A stretch of DNA of 48,759 bases from an uncultured Clostridia bacterium (GTDB taxonomy: Bacteria > Bacillota > Clostridia > Christensenellales > Borkfalkiaceae), in contig CALVWQ010000014.1 of NCBI GenBank assembly GCA_944367535.1, positions 1 through 48,759 on the forward strand, written 5' to 3'. Numbering within the stretch: the stretch's first letter is position 1; every line of letters starts with the position of its first letter. Below, piece after piece: positions 1 through 7,929 of this stretch. Below the pieces are notes generated by a model, which did not search any database, was not told the DNA's origin, and saw nothing but the letters and a program-made list of their open reading frames with translations. Both the position numbers and the translations under genes were made by a program.

Positions 1-100
1 TAAATGTTGATTTTCCCGTTCTTACAGGGCCGACGACGCCGACGAAAATATCTCCGCCCGTACGCTCTGATATATCTCTGTATATATCGAATTTTTCCAT
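1..100 (-). CDS. spoIVA: Stage IV sporulation protein A, N-terminal fragment
   Basis: Reading from 100 downwards gives 33 residues beginning MEKFDIYRDISERTGGDIF and continuing into a Walker A motif (GPVRTGKST). This matches the start of SpoIVA almost residue for residue. SpoIVA is the ATPase that polymerises on the outer forespore membrane as the base layer of the spore coat. The gene runs off the left edge of the window. A strong ribosome site (GGGAGG, about 106-112) lies before the ATG. A sigma-E type promoter is seen 27-55 bases upstream of the start. The plsY stop is only 84 bases away, but the dedicated promoter suggests separate developmental control. The identification is confident despite the short length, because both the N-terminal signature and the P-loop agree with the family. 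Confidence 0.92.
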   Translation of the reverse strand, partial: MEKFDIYRDISERTGGDIFVGVVGPVRTGKSTF

Positions 101-126
101 AAAAAACCTCCCATATTTTACAATGT

Positions 127-155
127 AATATATGAGAGATTTAAATCGAATATGA
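127..155 (-). promoter_or_regulatory. Sigma-E type sporulation promoter for spoIVA
   Basis: On the minus strand TCATATT (155-149) is followed after exactly 14 bases by CATATATT (134-127). The known sigma-E consensus is a KMATATT-like -35 and CATACAHT -10 with 14-15 spacing. The match is 7/7 and 7/8. The predicted start of transcription is about 20 bases before the spoIVA ATG, leaving just enough leader for the ribosome site. spoIVA is a known sigma-E regulon member, so position, spacing and downstream gene agree. Confidence 0.75.
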
Positions 156-184
156 TTAAATTTTGACAAATATATTAATTTATA

Positions 185-958
185 TTATTGAGGATTGTCC
201 GAAACGTCGTCGCTTTTGATTTCATGCTTTTGTGCGAGTTTTTTTGCGCGCGCCTTAACCACCATTCCTTTAATGGATGTCGGATGTTCGTCACCCGCCA
301 ACATTCTTTCGATATTTTTTCTGTGAGCAAACCATGTAAAAAAGCAAATTGCCAAAATGAGCATGTTTGCCACTATTCTGTATGCGGTTGTAGCCGAATC
401 GGTAAAATTCTCATAATCAAGAAATAATCTTATGCTCCCGCTTATGGCGGGCGGAGTAATTGCGATAAAAGAGCCCATCGCACCGAATTCGGTAAGATAT
501 ATGAATACCGCCGCGGCAACAAGAGCCATTATAATCACAGAAGCCCAGCCGATGCCGTGCACCGATTCGCATACTATCATGACGCCTATTGTCGAAGCGA
601 TGCCCTTTCCGCCTTTAAACTTTAAAAATACGGGATAAATATGCCCCATGACGGCACAAAATCCGCAAAGATATATGGCAAAGTCCGATACGAGAAATTC
701 GGAACCTTCGAATTTCATACCCCTGAAAAGGAAAAAAGCGACAAGCGAAGGGATTGCACCTTTTAATATATCAAGGAAAAAGGTAAGAAGGCCGAATTTA
801 AGACCGAAGTTACGACTCATGTTGAGCGTACCGGGATTACCGCTTCCCATATCCCTGATATCCTTATTTTTTCGTTTGGAAATGATTATTGCCCAGTTGA
901 TGTTACCGAGAAAATAACTTAAAACCGCGCAGAGCGACAGATAAAAACTAAGCATCAT
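185..958 (-). CDS. plsY: Glycerol-3-phosphate acyltransferase PlsY
   Basis: Integral membrane enzyme that transfers an acyl group from acyl-phosphate to glycerol-3-phosphate, giving lysophosphatidate for phospholipid synthesis. The three PlsY signature loops are visible: GSGNPG at about residues 38-43, the GHIYPVFLKFKGGKG segment at about 105-119, and HRKNIERMLAGDE at about 212-224. Hydrophobic spans separate them. At 257 aa it is longer than the usual roughly 200 aa. The extra length lies in a hydrophobic insert (about 140-205) and in a polar Lys/Asp-rich tail after residue 225. Two adjacent ATGs (958 and 955) are possible starts. Both overlap the der stop by several bases, so translation is probably coupled to der. 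gpsA, often found between plsY and spoIVA in relatives, is absent here. Confidence 0.92.
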   Translation of the reverse strand: MMLSFYLSLCAVLSYFLGNINWAIIISKRKNKDIRDMGSGNPGTLNMSRNFGLKFGLLTFFLDILKGAIPSLVAFFLFRGMKFEGSEFLVSDFAIYLCGFCAVMGHIYPVFLKFKGGKGIASTIGVMIVCESVHGIGWASVIIMALVAAAVFIYLTEFGAMGSFIAITPPAISGSIRLFLDYENFTDSATTAYRIVANMLILAICFFTWFAHRKNIERMLAGDEHPTSIKGMVVKARAKKLAQKHEIKSDDVSDNPQ

Positions 959-2264
959 CCTCTTTTTCCCTGATAGAAAGTCTTATGGGGGTTCCCCTGA
1001 AATCGTATGCCTTTCTCAGGCAGTTTTCAAGATATCTCTTATAGGAAAAATGCATGAGAGAAGCATCGTTCACAAACAACACAAATTCGGGCGGATTGAC
1101 TCCGACCTGGGTTGCATAAGATATTTTAAGCCTTTTTCCGTTAAACGAAGGCGGCTCGCTTGCTCTAATACAATCGAGTAACAAATCGTTTAACTGCCCC
1201 GTAGGTATTCGCCTCGAAGAATTTTCAAGCGCAGTTCCCGCAAGTTCCAAAACTCTGTCAACTCGCTGTCCCGTCATCGCGGACACATACACGGGAAGAA
1301 TATAATCCATAAATTTCAGATTTTCGTTTAATTCGGCATTGAATTTATTTATGGTATTCGTGTCTTTTTCCACGAGATCCCATTTATTCATTACCAAAAC
1401 CGACGGCTTTACCTGCTCATGAATATACCCGCAAATTTTGACATCTTGCTCGGTAATTCCTATATTAGCATCTATTATCATCACGCAGACGTCGGCTCTC
1501 CTTATCGCCCCCAACGCTCGAAGAACGCTGTAATATTCAAGGTCCTCTTCGACGTTTTTCTTTTTTCTGATTCCTGCCGTGTCGATAAGAGTATATTTTT
1601 TACCGCCGAAAACAAACGGTGTATCAATCGCATCCCTGGTCGTACCAGCTATGTCAGACACAATAGTACGGTCAAATCCCAGCAATTTATTGCACAAACT
1701 CGATTTTCCCGCATTTGGTTTTCCGACCATGGCGATTTTTATCGAATCGTCGTTTTCGGAAGATTTTTCACCGTCAAAATGCGTCACGACCTCGTCCAAC
1801 AGTTCACCTATCCCCGTCCCATGCTCCGCCGAAATACCGAAAGGTTCGCCGAGTCCGAGATTATAAAATTCAAGGAGTTTAAGCGGGTCGTAATTTTCAA
1901 GTTTGTTCACGGCGAGAACGACGGGTTTTCCCGACTTGCGCAATTTAATCGCCACATCTTCGTCAGATGCGTTGAGGCCCGCCTTCCCGTCGGTAAACAA
2001 AATGATTACGTCAGCCGTTTCAATGGCGATTTCCGCTTGTTTCTGAATATGTTTCCACATCTCGTCGGTAGATTTCAGTTCCAATCCGCCGGTATCGACT
2101 AAAACAAAAGACTTGCCGCACCATTCGGCGTCGGCATACAGTCTGTCCCTAGTTACCCCGGGGAAATTATCTACTATTGAAATTTTCTTTCCGACGACTT
2201 TATTGAAAAACGTAGACTTACCCACATTGGGTCTTCCTACAATCGCCACCAAAGGTTTTGCCAA
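948..2264 (-). CDS. der: Ribosome biogenesis GTPase Der (EngA)
   Basis: Tandem-GTPase essential for 50S ribosomal subunit maturation, 438 aa as usual. Domain 1 has GRPNVGKST (10-18), DTGG (57-60) and NKLE (120-123). Domain 2 has GKPNAGKSS (181-189), DTAG (228-231) and NKWD (293-296). A C-terminal KH-like domain follows (about 355-438). The G4 motif of domain 1 has Glu instead of the family's Asp, which is odd because this residue reads the guanine base. The start is a TTG at 2264, with AAAGGGA placed about 7 bases upstream. The next upstream gene ends 18 bases away, and plsY overlaps the 3' end. The gene is part of the minus-strand envelope/ribosome unit. Confidence 0.96.
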   Translation of the reverse strand: MAKPLVAIVGRPNVGKSTFFNKVVGKKISIVDNFPGVTRDRLYADAEWCGKSFVLVDTGGLELKSTDEMWKHIQKQAEIAIETADVIILFTDGKAGLNASDEDVAIKLRKSGKPVVLAVNKLENYDPLKLLEFYNLGLGEPFGISAEHGTGIGELLDEVVTHFDGEKSSENDDSIKIAMVGKPNAGKSSLCNKLLGFDRTIVSDIAGTTRDAIDTPFVFGGKKYTLIDTAGIRKKKNVEEDLEYYSVLRALGAIRRADVCVMIIDANIGITEQDVKICGYIHEQVKPSVLVMNKWDLVEKDTNTINKFNAELNENLKFMDYILPVYVSAMTGQRVDRVLELAGTALENSSRRIPTGQLNDLLLDCIRASEPPSFNGKRLKISYATQVGVNPPEFVLFVNDASLMHFSYKRYLENCLRKAYDFRGTPIRLSIREKEDDA

Positions 2265-2282
2265 ATTTATGTCCCTTTAATA

Positions 2283-2561
2283 TCAGAACCAGAGAAGAAC
2301 AATTCCGACAATAAACAGCGCAATCGCTATCCAGTATATAATTTTCCAAACCTTTTTCTTTCCAACGACAAAATAATATGCCGAAAAACCGATTACGATT
2401 AAAATAAATATCTCTTTTATCGTGCTGAGGACACTGAACAAAGGTCCCGAAACATTGACGCCTATAATAGGCAGAAGGTTATTCACCACTATCAATATCG
2501 CCGCAATGATAAGGACGATAAACGAGAAGAAGTAAAAGAAGCTCTTGTTTTCTGATTTCAT
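2283..2561 (-). CDS. Small membrane protein, three predicted TM helices
   Basis: 92-aa protein with three hydrophobic stretches (about residues 8-27, 44-65 and 72-91) and short basic loops (GKKKVWK). The third helix runs to the C-terminus. No enzyme motif is visible and I do not recognise a named family. The ribosome site AAGGAG lies about 7 bases before ATG 2561. It sits between the rluD-type gene (14-base gap) and der (18-base gap), so it is co-transcribed with them. Location and size suggest an accessory envelope protein, which is inference only. Confidence 0.75.
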   Translation of the reverse strand: MKSENKSFFYFFSFIVLIIAAILIVVNNLLPIIGVNVSGPLFSVLSTIKEIFILIVIGFSAYYFVVGKKKVWKIIYWIAIALFIVGIVLLWF

Positions 2562-2575
2562 AAAATTTCTCCTTT

Positions 2576-3481
2576 TTATATTTCCGTATTTTTAATACTT
2601 TTCAATATTTTGTCAAAATAATCGGGAATCGGTGCATAAAAATTAACCTTTTTCCCCGTCGAAGGATGTATAAATTCAAGCCGTTCGGCATGCAGAAGTT
2701 GCCCGTTTAAATTAAACTTGCAATTCTTATACCCATACTCTTTATCCCCGACAATCGGATGACCGATATGTTTTGCATGAACCCTTATCTGATGAGTTCT
2801 GCCCGTTTCAAGCAAAAACTCACAGAACGTATATTCCTTATATCTTTTTAGAACCTTAAAATTCGTAACCGCCCTCCTGCCCGAAGGCAAAACAGCCATT
2901 TTGGTTCTGTCGGAAGGATTTCTGCCGATAAAAGTTTCTATCCTTCCGGAATCTTCTTTCAAAACGCCGTTTAAAAGGGCGACATAAGTCCTTTTACAGG
3001 TTTTATCCGCAAGTTGCGCCGAGAGCGCAAGATGCGCCTTGTCGTTTTTCGCCACTACAAGAAGTCCGGACGTGTTTTTATCTATTCTGTGCACTATACC
3101 TGGCCTAAGAACGCCGTTTATTCCCGAAAGATTATCCAGTCGATATAAAAGTGCGTTGACAAGCGTGTCGCTTCCCGTCCCGTTCCCGGCATGTACGGTA
3201 AGACCCTGCGGCTTATTTATTACCGCTATATCGTCGTCCTGATAAACGATGTCAATCGGAATATCCATAGGTCTGACGTCATACGGAATGTTTTCAGGAA
3301 CTTCCAACACGATTTCGTCGCCGTCTTTAAGTTTTCGGTTACCCTTCGCACTTTCTCCGTTTACACACAGACGACCTTCATTGCAAAGATTTTTTATATA
3401 CGAACGTGTAAGTTCGGCGGCCGACGCAAGAAAAACGTCTGCTCGCATACCGCCTTTTTCAACCCGAAACTTCTTTTTCAT
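2576..3481 (-). CDS. RluD-type 23S rRNA pseudouridine synthase
   Basis: RluA/RluD-family pseudouridine synthase with an N-terminal S4 RNA-binding domain (about residues 10-60) and the catalytic domain after residue 75. The active-site motif HRIDKNTSGL is at 131-140 with the catalytic Asp at 134. Family members modify 23S rRNA or tRNA, and Firmicutes copies next to lspA are usually called RluD or YlyB. I chose ATG 3481 because the S4 domain starts directly after it. An upstream in-frame ATG at 3508 would add nine residues; neither start has a strong Shine-Dalgarno. With the 3481 start the gene overlaps the lspA 3' end by about 23 bases, which fits translational coupling. The lspA-rluD order is conserved in Firmicutes. 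Confidence 0.9.
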   Translation of the reverse strand: MKKKFRVEKGGMRADVFLASAAELTRSYIKNLCNEGRLCVNGESAKGNRKLKDGDEIVLEVPENIPYDVRPMDIPIDIVYQDDDIAVINKPQGLTVHAGNGTGSDTLVNALLYRLDNLSGINGVLRPGIVHRIDKNTSGLLVVAKNDKAHLALSAQLADKTCKRTYVALLNGVLKEDSGRIETFIGRNPSDRTKMAVLPSGRRAVTNFKVLKRYKEYTFCEFLLETGRTHQIRVHAKHIGHPIVGDKEYGYKNCKFNLNGQLLHAERLEFIHPSTGKKVNFYAPIPDYFDKILKSIKNTEI

Positions 3482-4016
3482 GTTTTGACTTTTTAGAAAA
3501 AATTGCATTATGGTCGAAAAACAGCAAATGCAGAACGGTAAGAACTACACCTGCCGACAGAAATACGTCCGCTAAATTAAATATGCCGAAAATGAGTTTT
3601 CCGCCTATTTCCAAACATATAAAATCGGTAACCGCACCACTTATCGCTCTATCTATATAATTTCCGATTGAACCGCCGATAATAAGCATCAGTGCCACAA
3701 TCAGAAGTTTATGTCCTTTTCTGTATGCATATATATAAAAGAATACAAATATACACACGGCAATCGGCGTTAAAATCAGAAAAAAAGTCATTGCCCAACT
3801 TTTATCCGATAAAAAACCATACGCAGAACCTTCGTTTAGCGTATAAGAAAAATAAAAAAAATTATCTATCACAACGCTTTCCCCGCCGTCTTTCAGCAAA
3901 TTACCGAAATAAAGTTTGGAAAGTTGGTCTGCCGCCACGATGACGGCAAGCAGCAAAACCGACAAAATCAAAAAAATTACTGCTCTGCGTCTTCCAGAAG
4001 CCCGAGCTCCTTGCAT
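3459..4016 (-). CDS. lspA: Lipoprotein signal peptidase (signal peptidase II)
   Basis: Membrane aspartyl protease that cleaves prolipoprotein signal peptides after lipidation. It has four hydrophobic helices. The two catalytic aspartates are present: GNYIDR (Asp122) and FNLADVFLSAG (Asp150). The family motif NEGSAYGF is at about residues 61-68. At 185 aa it is slightly longer than usual because of a basic N-terminal extension and a Lys-rich tail. The gene begins inside the end of the DivIVA-like gene (40-base overlap) and its 3' end overlaps rluD, so all three look translationally coupled. Its substrates include at least the sugar-binding and TIM-barrel lipoproteins encoded further along this window. 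Confidence 0.95.
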   Translation of the reverse strand: MQGARASGRRRAVIFLILSVLLLAVIVAADQLSKLYFGNLLKDGGESVVIDNFFYFSYTLNEGSAYGFLSDKSWAMTFFLILTPIAVCIFVFFYIYAYRKGHKLLIVALMLIIGGSIGNYIDRAISGAVTDFICLEIGGKLIFGIFNLADVFLSAGVVLTVLHLLFFDHNAIFSKKSKHEKEVSG

Positions 4017-4573
4017 AAATCCTCCAATCGAAGAGCACCCGGATTCAGTACTTCTTCGAGATTAAATCCGTTATCGTCTGTAGCGGCAATATATTCTTCG
4101 ATTTTCTTTTTCGGGTCAAAAAAACCGCCGTCATTCTCAGCCGCCTGCAAATCTTTTTCGAGCGTCTCCGCAAGAACTTTATTATTTCCCGTCCTTAAAA
4201 GCTCGTCAAGTTTGTTTTTTAGCGACTCTGCCTGGCTTACAGTAGGATATAACGGATATTTTTCTTTTAAAACGTTAAAATACTCTCTCCATTTTTCAGA
4301 AAATCTTTTTAAAGATTCGGATGTAAGAGCATACTCGATTTCGGCGCGCCTTTTCAGTTCGCGTGCCTTATCCTCCGCATCGGTAAGAGCACGGATTATG
4401 TTTTCTTCTTTATTTTTATAAATCTCGACCGATGCCTGCAATTTCTTGTTTTCTGCGACAAGGTCGGTTATTCGGGCGCGCTGTTCGGCGAGCCTGTTTT
4501 CAAATTCCGCGCAATTTTCGGAAAGCATTGCTTTTACTTCCGCGGCATTATATTTTTTCTTCAATAATTCCAA
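3977..4573 (-). CDS. DivIVA/GpsB-like coiled-coil protein
   Basis: 198-aa soluble protein. The N-terminus (YNAAEVKAMLSENCAEFENRL) resembles the DivIVA/GpsB lipid-binding head, where the usual F/Y-rich pattern precedes a long coiled coil. Heptad-rich helix runs from about residue 18 to 90, and a less regular helical region to about 150. The C-terminal 45 residues are acidic. DivIVA-family proteins mark curved membrane and guide division or envelope synthesis. The start is a TTG at 4573 with GGGGAG 8 bases upstream. It precedes lspA with a 40-base overlap, in line with a cell-envelope operon. The assignment rests on architecture and the head motif and could be a general coiled-coil protein instead. 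Confidence 0.65.
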   Translation of the reverse strand: MELLKKKYNAAEVKAMLSENCAEFENRLAEQRARITDLVAENKKLQASVEIYKNKEENIIRALTDAEDKARELKRRAEIEYALTSESLKRFSEKWREYFNVLKEKYPLYPTVSQAESLKNKLDELLRTGNNKVLAETLEKDLQAAENDGGFFDPKKKIEEYIAATDDNGFNLEEVLNPGALRLEDLCKELGLLEDAEQ

Positions 4574-4597
4574 TACAGACTCTCCCCTAAATATCTT

Positions 4598-6043
4598 TTA
4601 CGCCTTTCCCCTTATCTTTTCAAGCATACAGGTTTTTAAGTCATATAATTCGTCAGACAAATCGACCTTATAGACATGCGGTTTGTCAAGCCTCTTATAT
4701 TCATCCCAGAACGTGGATAGTTCTTGCTCCGTATACTTTTTAATATCTTTCAACGACGGCATGTTATAAACGAGTTTACCGTCGCGGATAATATCACAAT
4801 GCAAAGTTTTTACTCGATAGTCTGTAAACGTAATGGTTTTCCATCTCTCTGTCGGGTGCGTCAGAACCAGAGGCTTTGTTTCGTCTACGGGTTTTTCGCC
4901 TCTTAAAAAAATGACATCCGCCTCCGCTCGTCCCGTCTTTTTATCGTAAACTCTGTAAATATTCTTAAATCCCGGATTTGTAATTTTTTCCGTATTTTCG
5001 GAAAGTTTTATTTTGGGGATAATGTTTCCGTTTTCGTCTATTACGGCCGAAAGTTTATAAACTCCGCCGAGTGCGGGCATATCAGCGCTTGTTATCAGCC
5101 TTGTCCCAACACCCCATGAATCTATCTTTGCGCCTTGATTTTTAAGCGAATTTATGGAATATTCGTCCAAATCACCCGACGCACAGATTTTGGCGTCGGT
5201 ATACCCTGCCGCATCTAACATTTCACGCGCTTTTTTGGATAAATATGCCAAATCGCCCGAATCGAGTCTTATTCCCTTCGGCTTATAGCCTTTTTCTTTA
5301 AGTTCGCCAAAAACCTTTATCGCGTTCGGTATTCCATGCTTTACGGAATCATAGGTATCCACCAGAAGAAGGGCATTGTCGGGATATACATCGGCATAAG
5401 CCTTAAAAGCAGTATATTCGTCTTTGAAGTTCATTACCCAGCTGTGAGCATGTGTGCCCGAAACCGGAATATCGAACATTTTTCCTGCCAAAACGTTGGA
5501 CGTGGAATCGCAACCGCCTATTACTGCGGCACGCGCGCCGTAAATTCCCGCATCGGGAGCCTGAGCGCGACGCAATCCGAATTCCATAAGCAAGTCGTTT
5601 TTCGCCGCATAGCGAATTTTTGCCGCCTTAGTGGCGATTAGCGTCTGGAAATTTACTATATTCAGAAGCGCGGTCTCAACAAGCTGAGCCTGCATAATAG
5701 GAGCTTTAACCGTTATTATCGGCTCGCCCGGGAACACAACCGTACCTTCGGGAACAGCATAAACGTCACCCGTAAACCTGAAGTCTCGTAAATAGTTCAA
5801 AAATTCTTCCGAAAAAATATTCAGACTTTTTAAATATCCAATTTCTTCTTCACCGAAGTTAAGATTGAGTATATACTCGACAGCCTGTTCAAGTCCGCAT
5901 GCTATCGAGTATGTTATCATACCGTTCTGTCTGAAAAAAACGTCGAAAACGGCAATCTCATCCTTTCTTTCTTCTTTGAGATAGCCGTTCATCATAGTCA
6001 GTTGATAAAGGTCGGTCAAAAGCGTCAGATTTCTTTCGGTCAT
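4598..6043 (-). CDS. pncB: Nicotinate phosphoribosyltransferase
   Basis: Converts nicotinate, PRPP and ATP to nicotinate mononucleotide in NAD salvage. The protein is 481 aa, the size of the Gram-positive type. The N-terminal TDLYQLTM motif (10-17) and the segment SGTHAHSW (195-202), which holds the phosphorylated His region, are present. So are later conserved loops such as the LLVDTYDS and RLDSGDL strings. The start ATG 6043 sits 4 bases after the stop of the preceding membrane-protein gene, with GAGTGA as ribosome site. It is the second gene of the unit that starts at the promoter near 6550. Confidence 0.95.
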   Translation of the reverse strand: MTERNLTLLTDLYQLTMMNGYLKEERKDEIAVFDVFFRQNGMITYSIACGLEQAVEYILNLNFGEEEIGYLKSLNIFSEEFLNYLRDFRFTGDVYAVPEGTVVFPGEPIITVKAPIMQAQLVETALLNIVNFQTLIATKAAKIRYAAKNDLLMEFGLRRAQAPDAGIYGARAAVIGGCDSTSNVLAGKMFDIPVSGTHAHSWVMNFKDEYTAFKAYADVYPDNALLLVDTYDSVKHGIPNAIKVFGELKEKGYKPKGIRLDSGDLAYLSKKAREMLDAAGYTDAKICASGDLDEYSINSLKNQGAKIDSWGVGTRLITSADMPALGGVYKLSAVIDENGNIIPKIKLSENTEKITNPGFKNIYRVYDKKTGRAEADVIFLRGEKPVDETKPLVLTHPTERWKTITFTDYRVKTLHCDIIRDGKLVYNMPSLKDIKKYTEQELSTFWDEYKRLDKPHVYKVDLSDELYDLKTCMLEKIRGKA

Positions 6044-6047
6044 TATT

Positions 6048-6518
6048 TCACTCTTTGAAAGATTTTATTTTCGGAAGTTCTTTCGGTTCCTCGTTCTTTT
6101 CGGCAGCCTCTTTCTCTGCCTTTCTTTGCTCGTAGTCTTTATAATCGGGCGATTTGTTGAGCGCTATATCTTCCGTCCGGTTTCCGTTATATACTATGCT
6201 TATTATGCCGAATATAGCCCATATAACAACTAGTATTATAAGACCTATCCACCATTCGAGTTCCATGCTCGCCGCATACAAAAACGCAAGCCCAATCATT
6301 ATTGCGCTTAAAAAGAAAAACCACACCGATTTTCTCGCAAATCCGAGAAAAATGCAAAGTATGCCGAATCCCACGAAAAGACAAAATATAAATGTCAGTA
6401 CGGGGTGTATCCATATATTAAGCGGTATAAAAGCATCGCAGAGCGTTACTGCCAAAGATACAAGCAATATAAAAATAGCCGCAACACCTATAACCAATCT
6501 TGATTTACTTTTTTTCAT
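6048..6518 (-). CDS. Four-TM small membrane protein of unknown function
   Basis: 156-aa protein with four hydrophobic helices (about residues 9-30, 35-57, 62-80 and 84-108 in this numbering). A charged cytoplasmic-looking tail follows, rich in Lys and Glu and containing KDYEQRKAEKEAAEKNEEP. I chose ATG 6518 because GGAGGG lies just upstream; an in-frame ATG at 6548 would fall before that site and near the transcription start. It is the first gene after a good vegetative promoter (6539-6567) and is followed by pncB after 4 bases. No catalytic motif is visible and I do not recognise the family. Confidence 0.8.
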   Translation of the reverse strand: MKKSKSRLVIGVAAIFILLVSLAVTLCDAFIPLNIWIHPVLTFIFCLFVGFGILCIFLGFARKSVWFFFLSAIMIGLAFLYAASMELEWWIGLIILVVIWAIFGIISIVYNGNRTEDIALNKSPDYKDYEQRKAEKEAAEKNEEPKELPKIKSFKE

Positions 6519-6538
6519 ATTTCCCTCCGTTAATTGTA

Positions 6539-6567
6539 AGTATAGCATAAAAAATAAAGTTTGTAAA
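6539..6567 (-). promoter_or_regulatory. Vegetative (sigma-A) promoter of the 6518-to-185 unit
   Basis: On the minus strand TTTACA (6567-6562) is followed after 17 bases by TATACT (6544-6539), a 5/6 match to each consensus hexamer. The expected transcript start is about 6532, giving a leader of about 14 bases that still holds the GGAGGG ribosome site. The promoter lies directly downstream of the glmM terminator, so it separates the two units. Confidence 0.75.
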
Positions 6568-6573
6568 TTAAAA

Positions 6574-6601
6574 AAGCCGTTTGCTTTGAAACAAACGGCT
6601 T
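6574..6601 (-). terminator. Rho-independent terminator after glmM
   Basis: On the minus strand a perfect 10-bp stem (6601-6592 with 6583-6574) with an 8-base loop is followed by a run of T residues. It lies 7 bases beyond the glmM stop and ends the glmU-like/glmM transcript before the next promoter. Confidence 0.85.
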
Positions 6602-6607
6602 AAATAT

Positions 6608-7927
6608 TTAATTTTCGTCATTTATTTTTTCTATCACGGCTGCAATTGCAGACGCTATTGATTGATTGAGTATACTGTCTTTGCTTTCCACCATAATCCT
6701 TATCTTCGGTTCAGTTCCCGAAGCCCTAATCATGAGCCTGCCTTTTCCGTCAAGTTCGGAAGAAAATTTTGCCACGGCACGGCTTAATTCTTCGCTGTTG
6801 ATAACTCTGAATTTATCTCCCACTATTACGTTTTTATTGGTTTGCGGATAAAGTTCTATATCGATCGCTTCCGAAAGGGATTTCCCCTCGGCAATAAGCA
6901 TATTCGTAAGTTCGATTGCCGTGAGTATACCGTCGCCGGTGGTGGCGATATCTTTTAATATTATATGTCCGCTCTGTTCTCCGCCAAGAGAATAGTTGTT
7001 TTCGATAAGTTTTGCGAGCACATATTTATCTCCTATGTCCGTTCGTACCGTTTTTATCCCGTATTTTATGAGTTCGTGTTCAACCGCCATATTGGTATGA
7101 CTGGTGCCAACAACGGTATCGCCGTTAAGCTTTCCGGTCTTTTTAAAATACTTTGCAAGCGCACACAATATCATATCGCCGTCAATTATCCTGCCCGAAG
7201 AATCGACAGCTATAAGACGGTCGGCGTCGCCGTCAAACGCAAACCCCATATCGGCTTTATATCTTAAAACCTTTCTGACTAGATTTTGCGGATAAACCGC
7301 GCCGCAATTACGATTGATATTTAAGCCGTCATCTACACAATTTGCGGCAATGACTTTTGCGCCGAGACGCCTGAAAATTTCCGGAGCGATTCTGTGCGCG
7401 GCGCCGAACGCACAGTCCAGCACTATCGTTCTTCCGCCGAAATCATACTTTCCCGTACCGACAAGAAAATCCCTGTATTTTTTCGGAAGGTTAAAATCCT
7501 GCGAATACCTACCTATTTCCGGGAAGTTATTTGTTTTATCGTGAATAAAACAACGCTCTATCCTTTCTTCATCTTTATCTCCGAGTTTATACCCGTCGGA
7601 ATTAAAAACTTTTATTCCGTTATATTCGCCGCTATTATGCGACGCGCTTATTACGACACCGAAATCCGCGCCGAGATTTTTTGTCAAAAACGCAACGCCG
7701 GCAGTCGGAATAACGCCGACATCGACAACCCTTGCGCCGCCGCTCATTGCGCCGCCCGCAAGACCAAGCGCAAGATAACTGCCCGATATACGAGTATCGC
7801 CGCCTATTAAAACCGTAGGCTTATCTTTAAGAATAGACAAAGCATTTCCGACCTTATATGCGATATCGAAAGACAAATCGACATTAACTTTTCCTCTTAA
7901 TCCGTCGGTTCCGAAAAACACCCCCAT
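6608..7927 (-). CDS. glmM: Phosphoglucosamine mutase
   Basis: Interconverts glucosamine-6-phosphate and glucosamine-1-phosphate for UDP-GlcNAc and peptidoglycan synthesis. The protein is 439 aa. It has the N-terminal FGTDGLRG, the catalytic phosphoserine loop ISASHN (Ser96), the metal-binding DGDADR (232-237), the sugar-binding GEQSGH and the phosphate-binding RASGTEPK near the C-terminus. ATG 7927 has AGGAGG 7 bases upstream. It follows the GlmU-like acetyltransferase gene with a 2-base gap, so both steps around GlcN-1-P are encoded together. A strong terminator follows. Confidence 0.96.
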   Translation of the reverse strand: MGVFFGTDGLRGKVNVDLSFDIAYKVGNALSILKDKPTVLIGGDTRISGSYLALGLAGGAMSGGARVVDVGVIPTAGVAFLTKNLGADFGVVISASHNSGEYNGIKVFNSDGYKLGDKDEERIERCFIHDKTNNFPEIGRYSQDFNLPKKYRDFLVGTGKYDFGGRTIVLDCAFGAAHRIAPEIFRRLGAKVIAANCVDDGLNINRNCGAVYPQNLVRKVLRYKADMGFAFDGDADRLIAVDSSGRIIDGDMILCALAKYFKKTGKLNGDTVVGTSHTNMAVEHELIKYGIKTVRTDIGDKYVLAKLIENNYSLGGEQSGHIILKDIATTGDGILTAIELTNMLIAEGKSLSEAIDIELYPQTNKNVIVGDKFRVINSEELSRAVAKFSSELDGKGRLMIRASGTEPKIRIMVESKDSILNQSIASAIAAVIEKINDEN

Positions 7928-7929
7928 AT

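Noticed and set aside
1419-2102. 227-codon plus-strand frame opposite der
   Set aside because: Lies wholly inside der in antisense, has no ribosome site and its residue composition is a mirror of the real gene.
3924-4421. 165-codon plus-strand frame opposite lspA and the DivIVA-like gene
   Set aside because: Serine-rich shadow typical of antisense to coiled-coil genes; both real genes have proper starts and family features.
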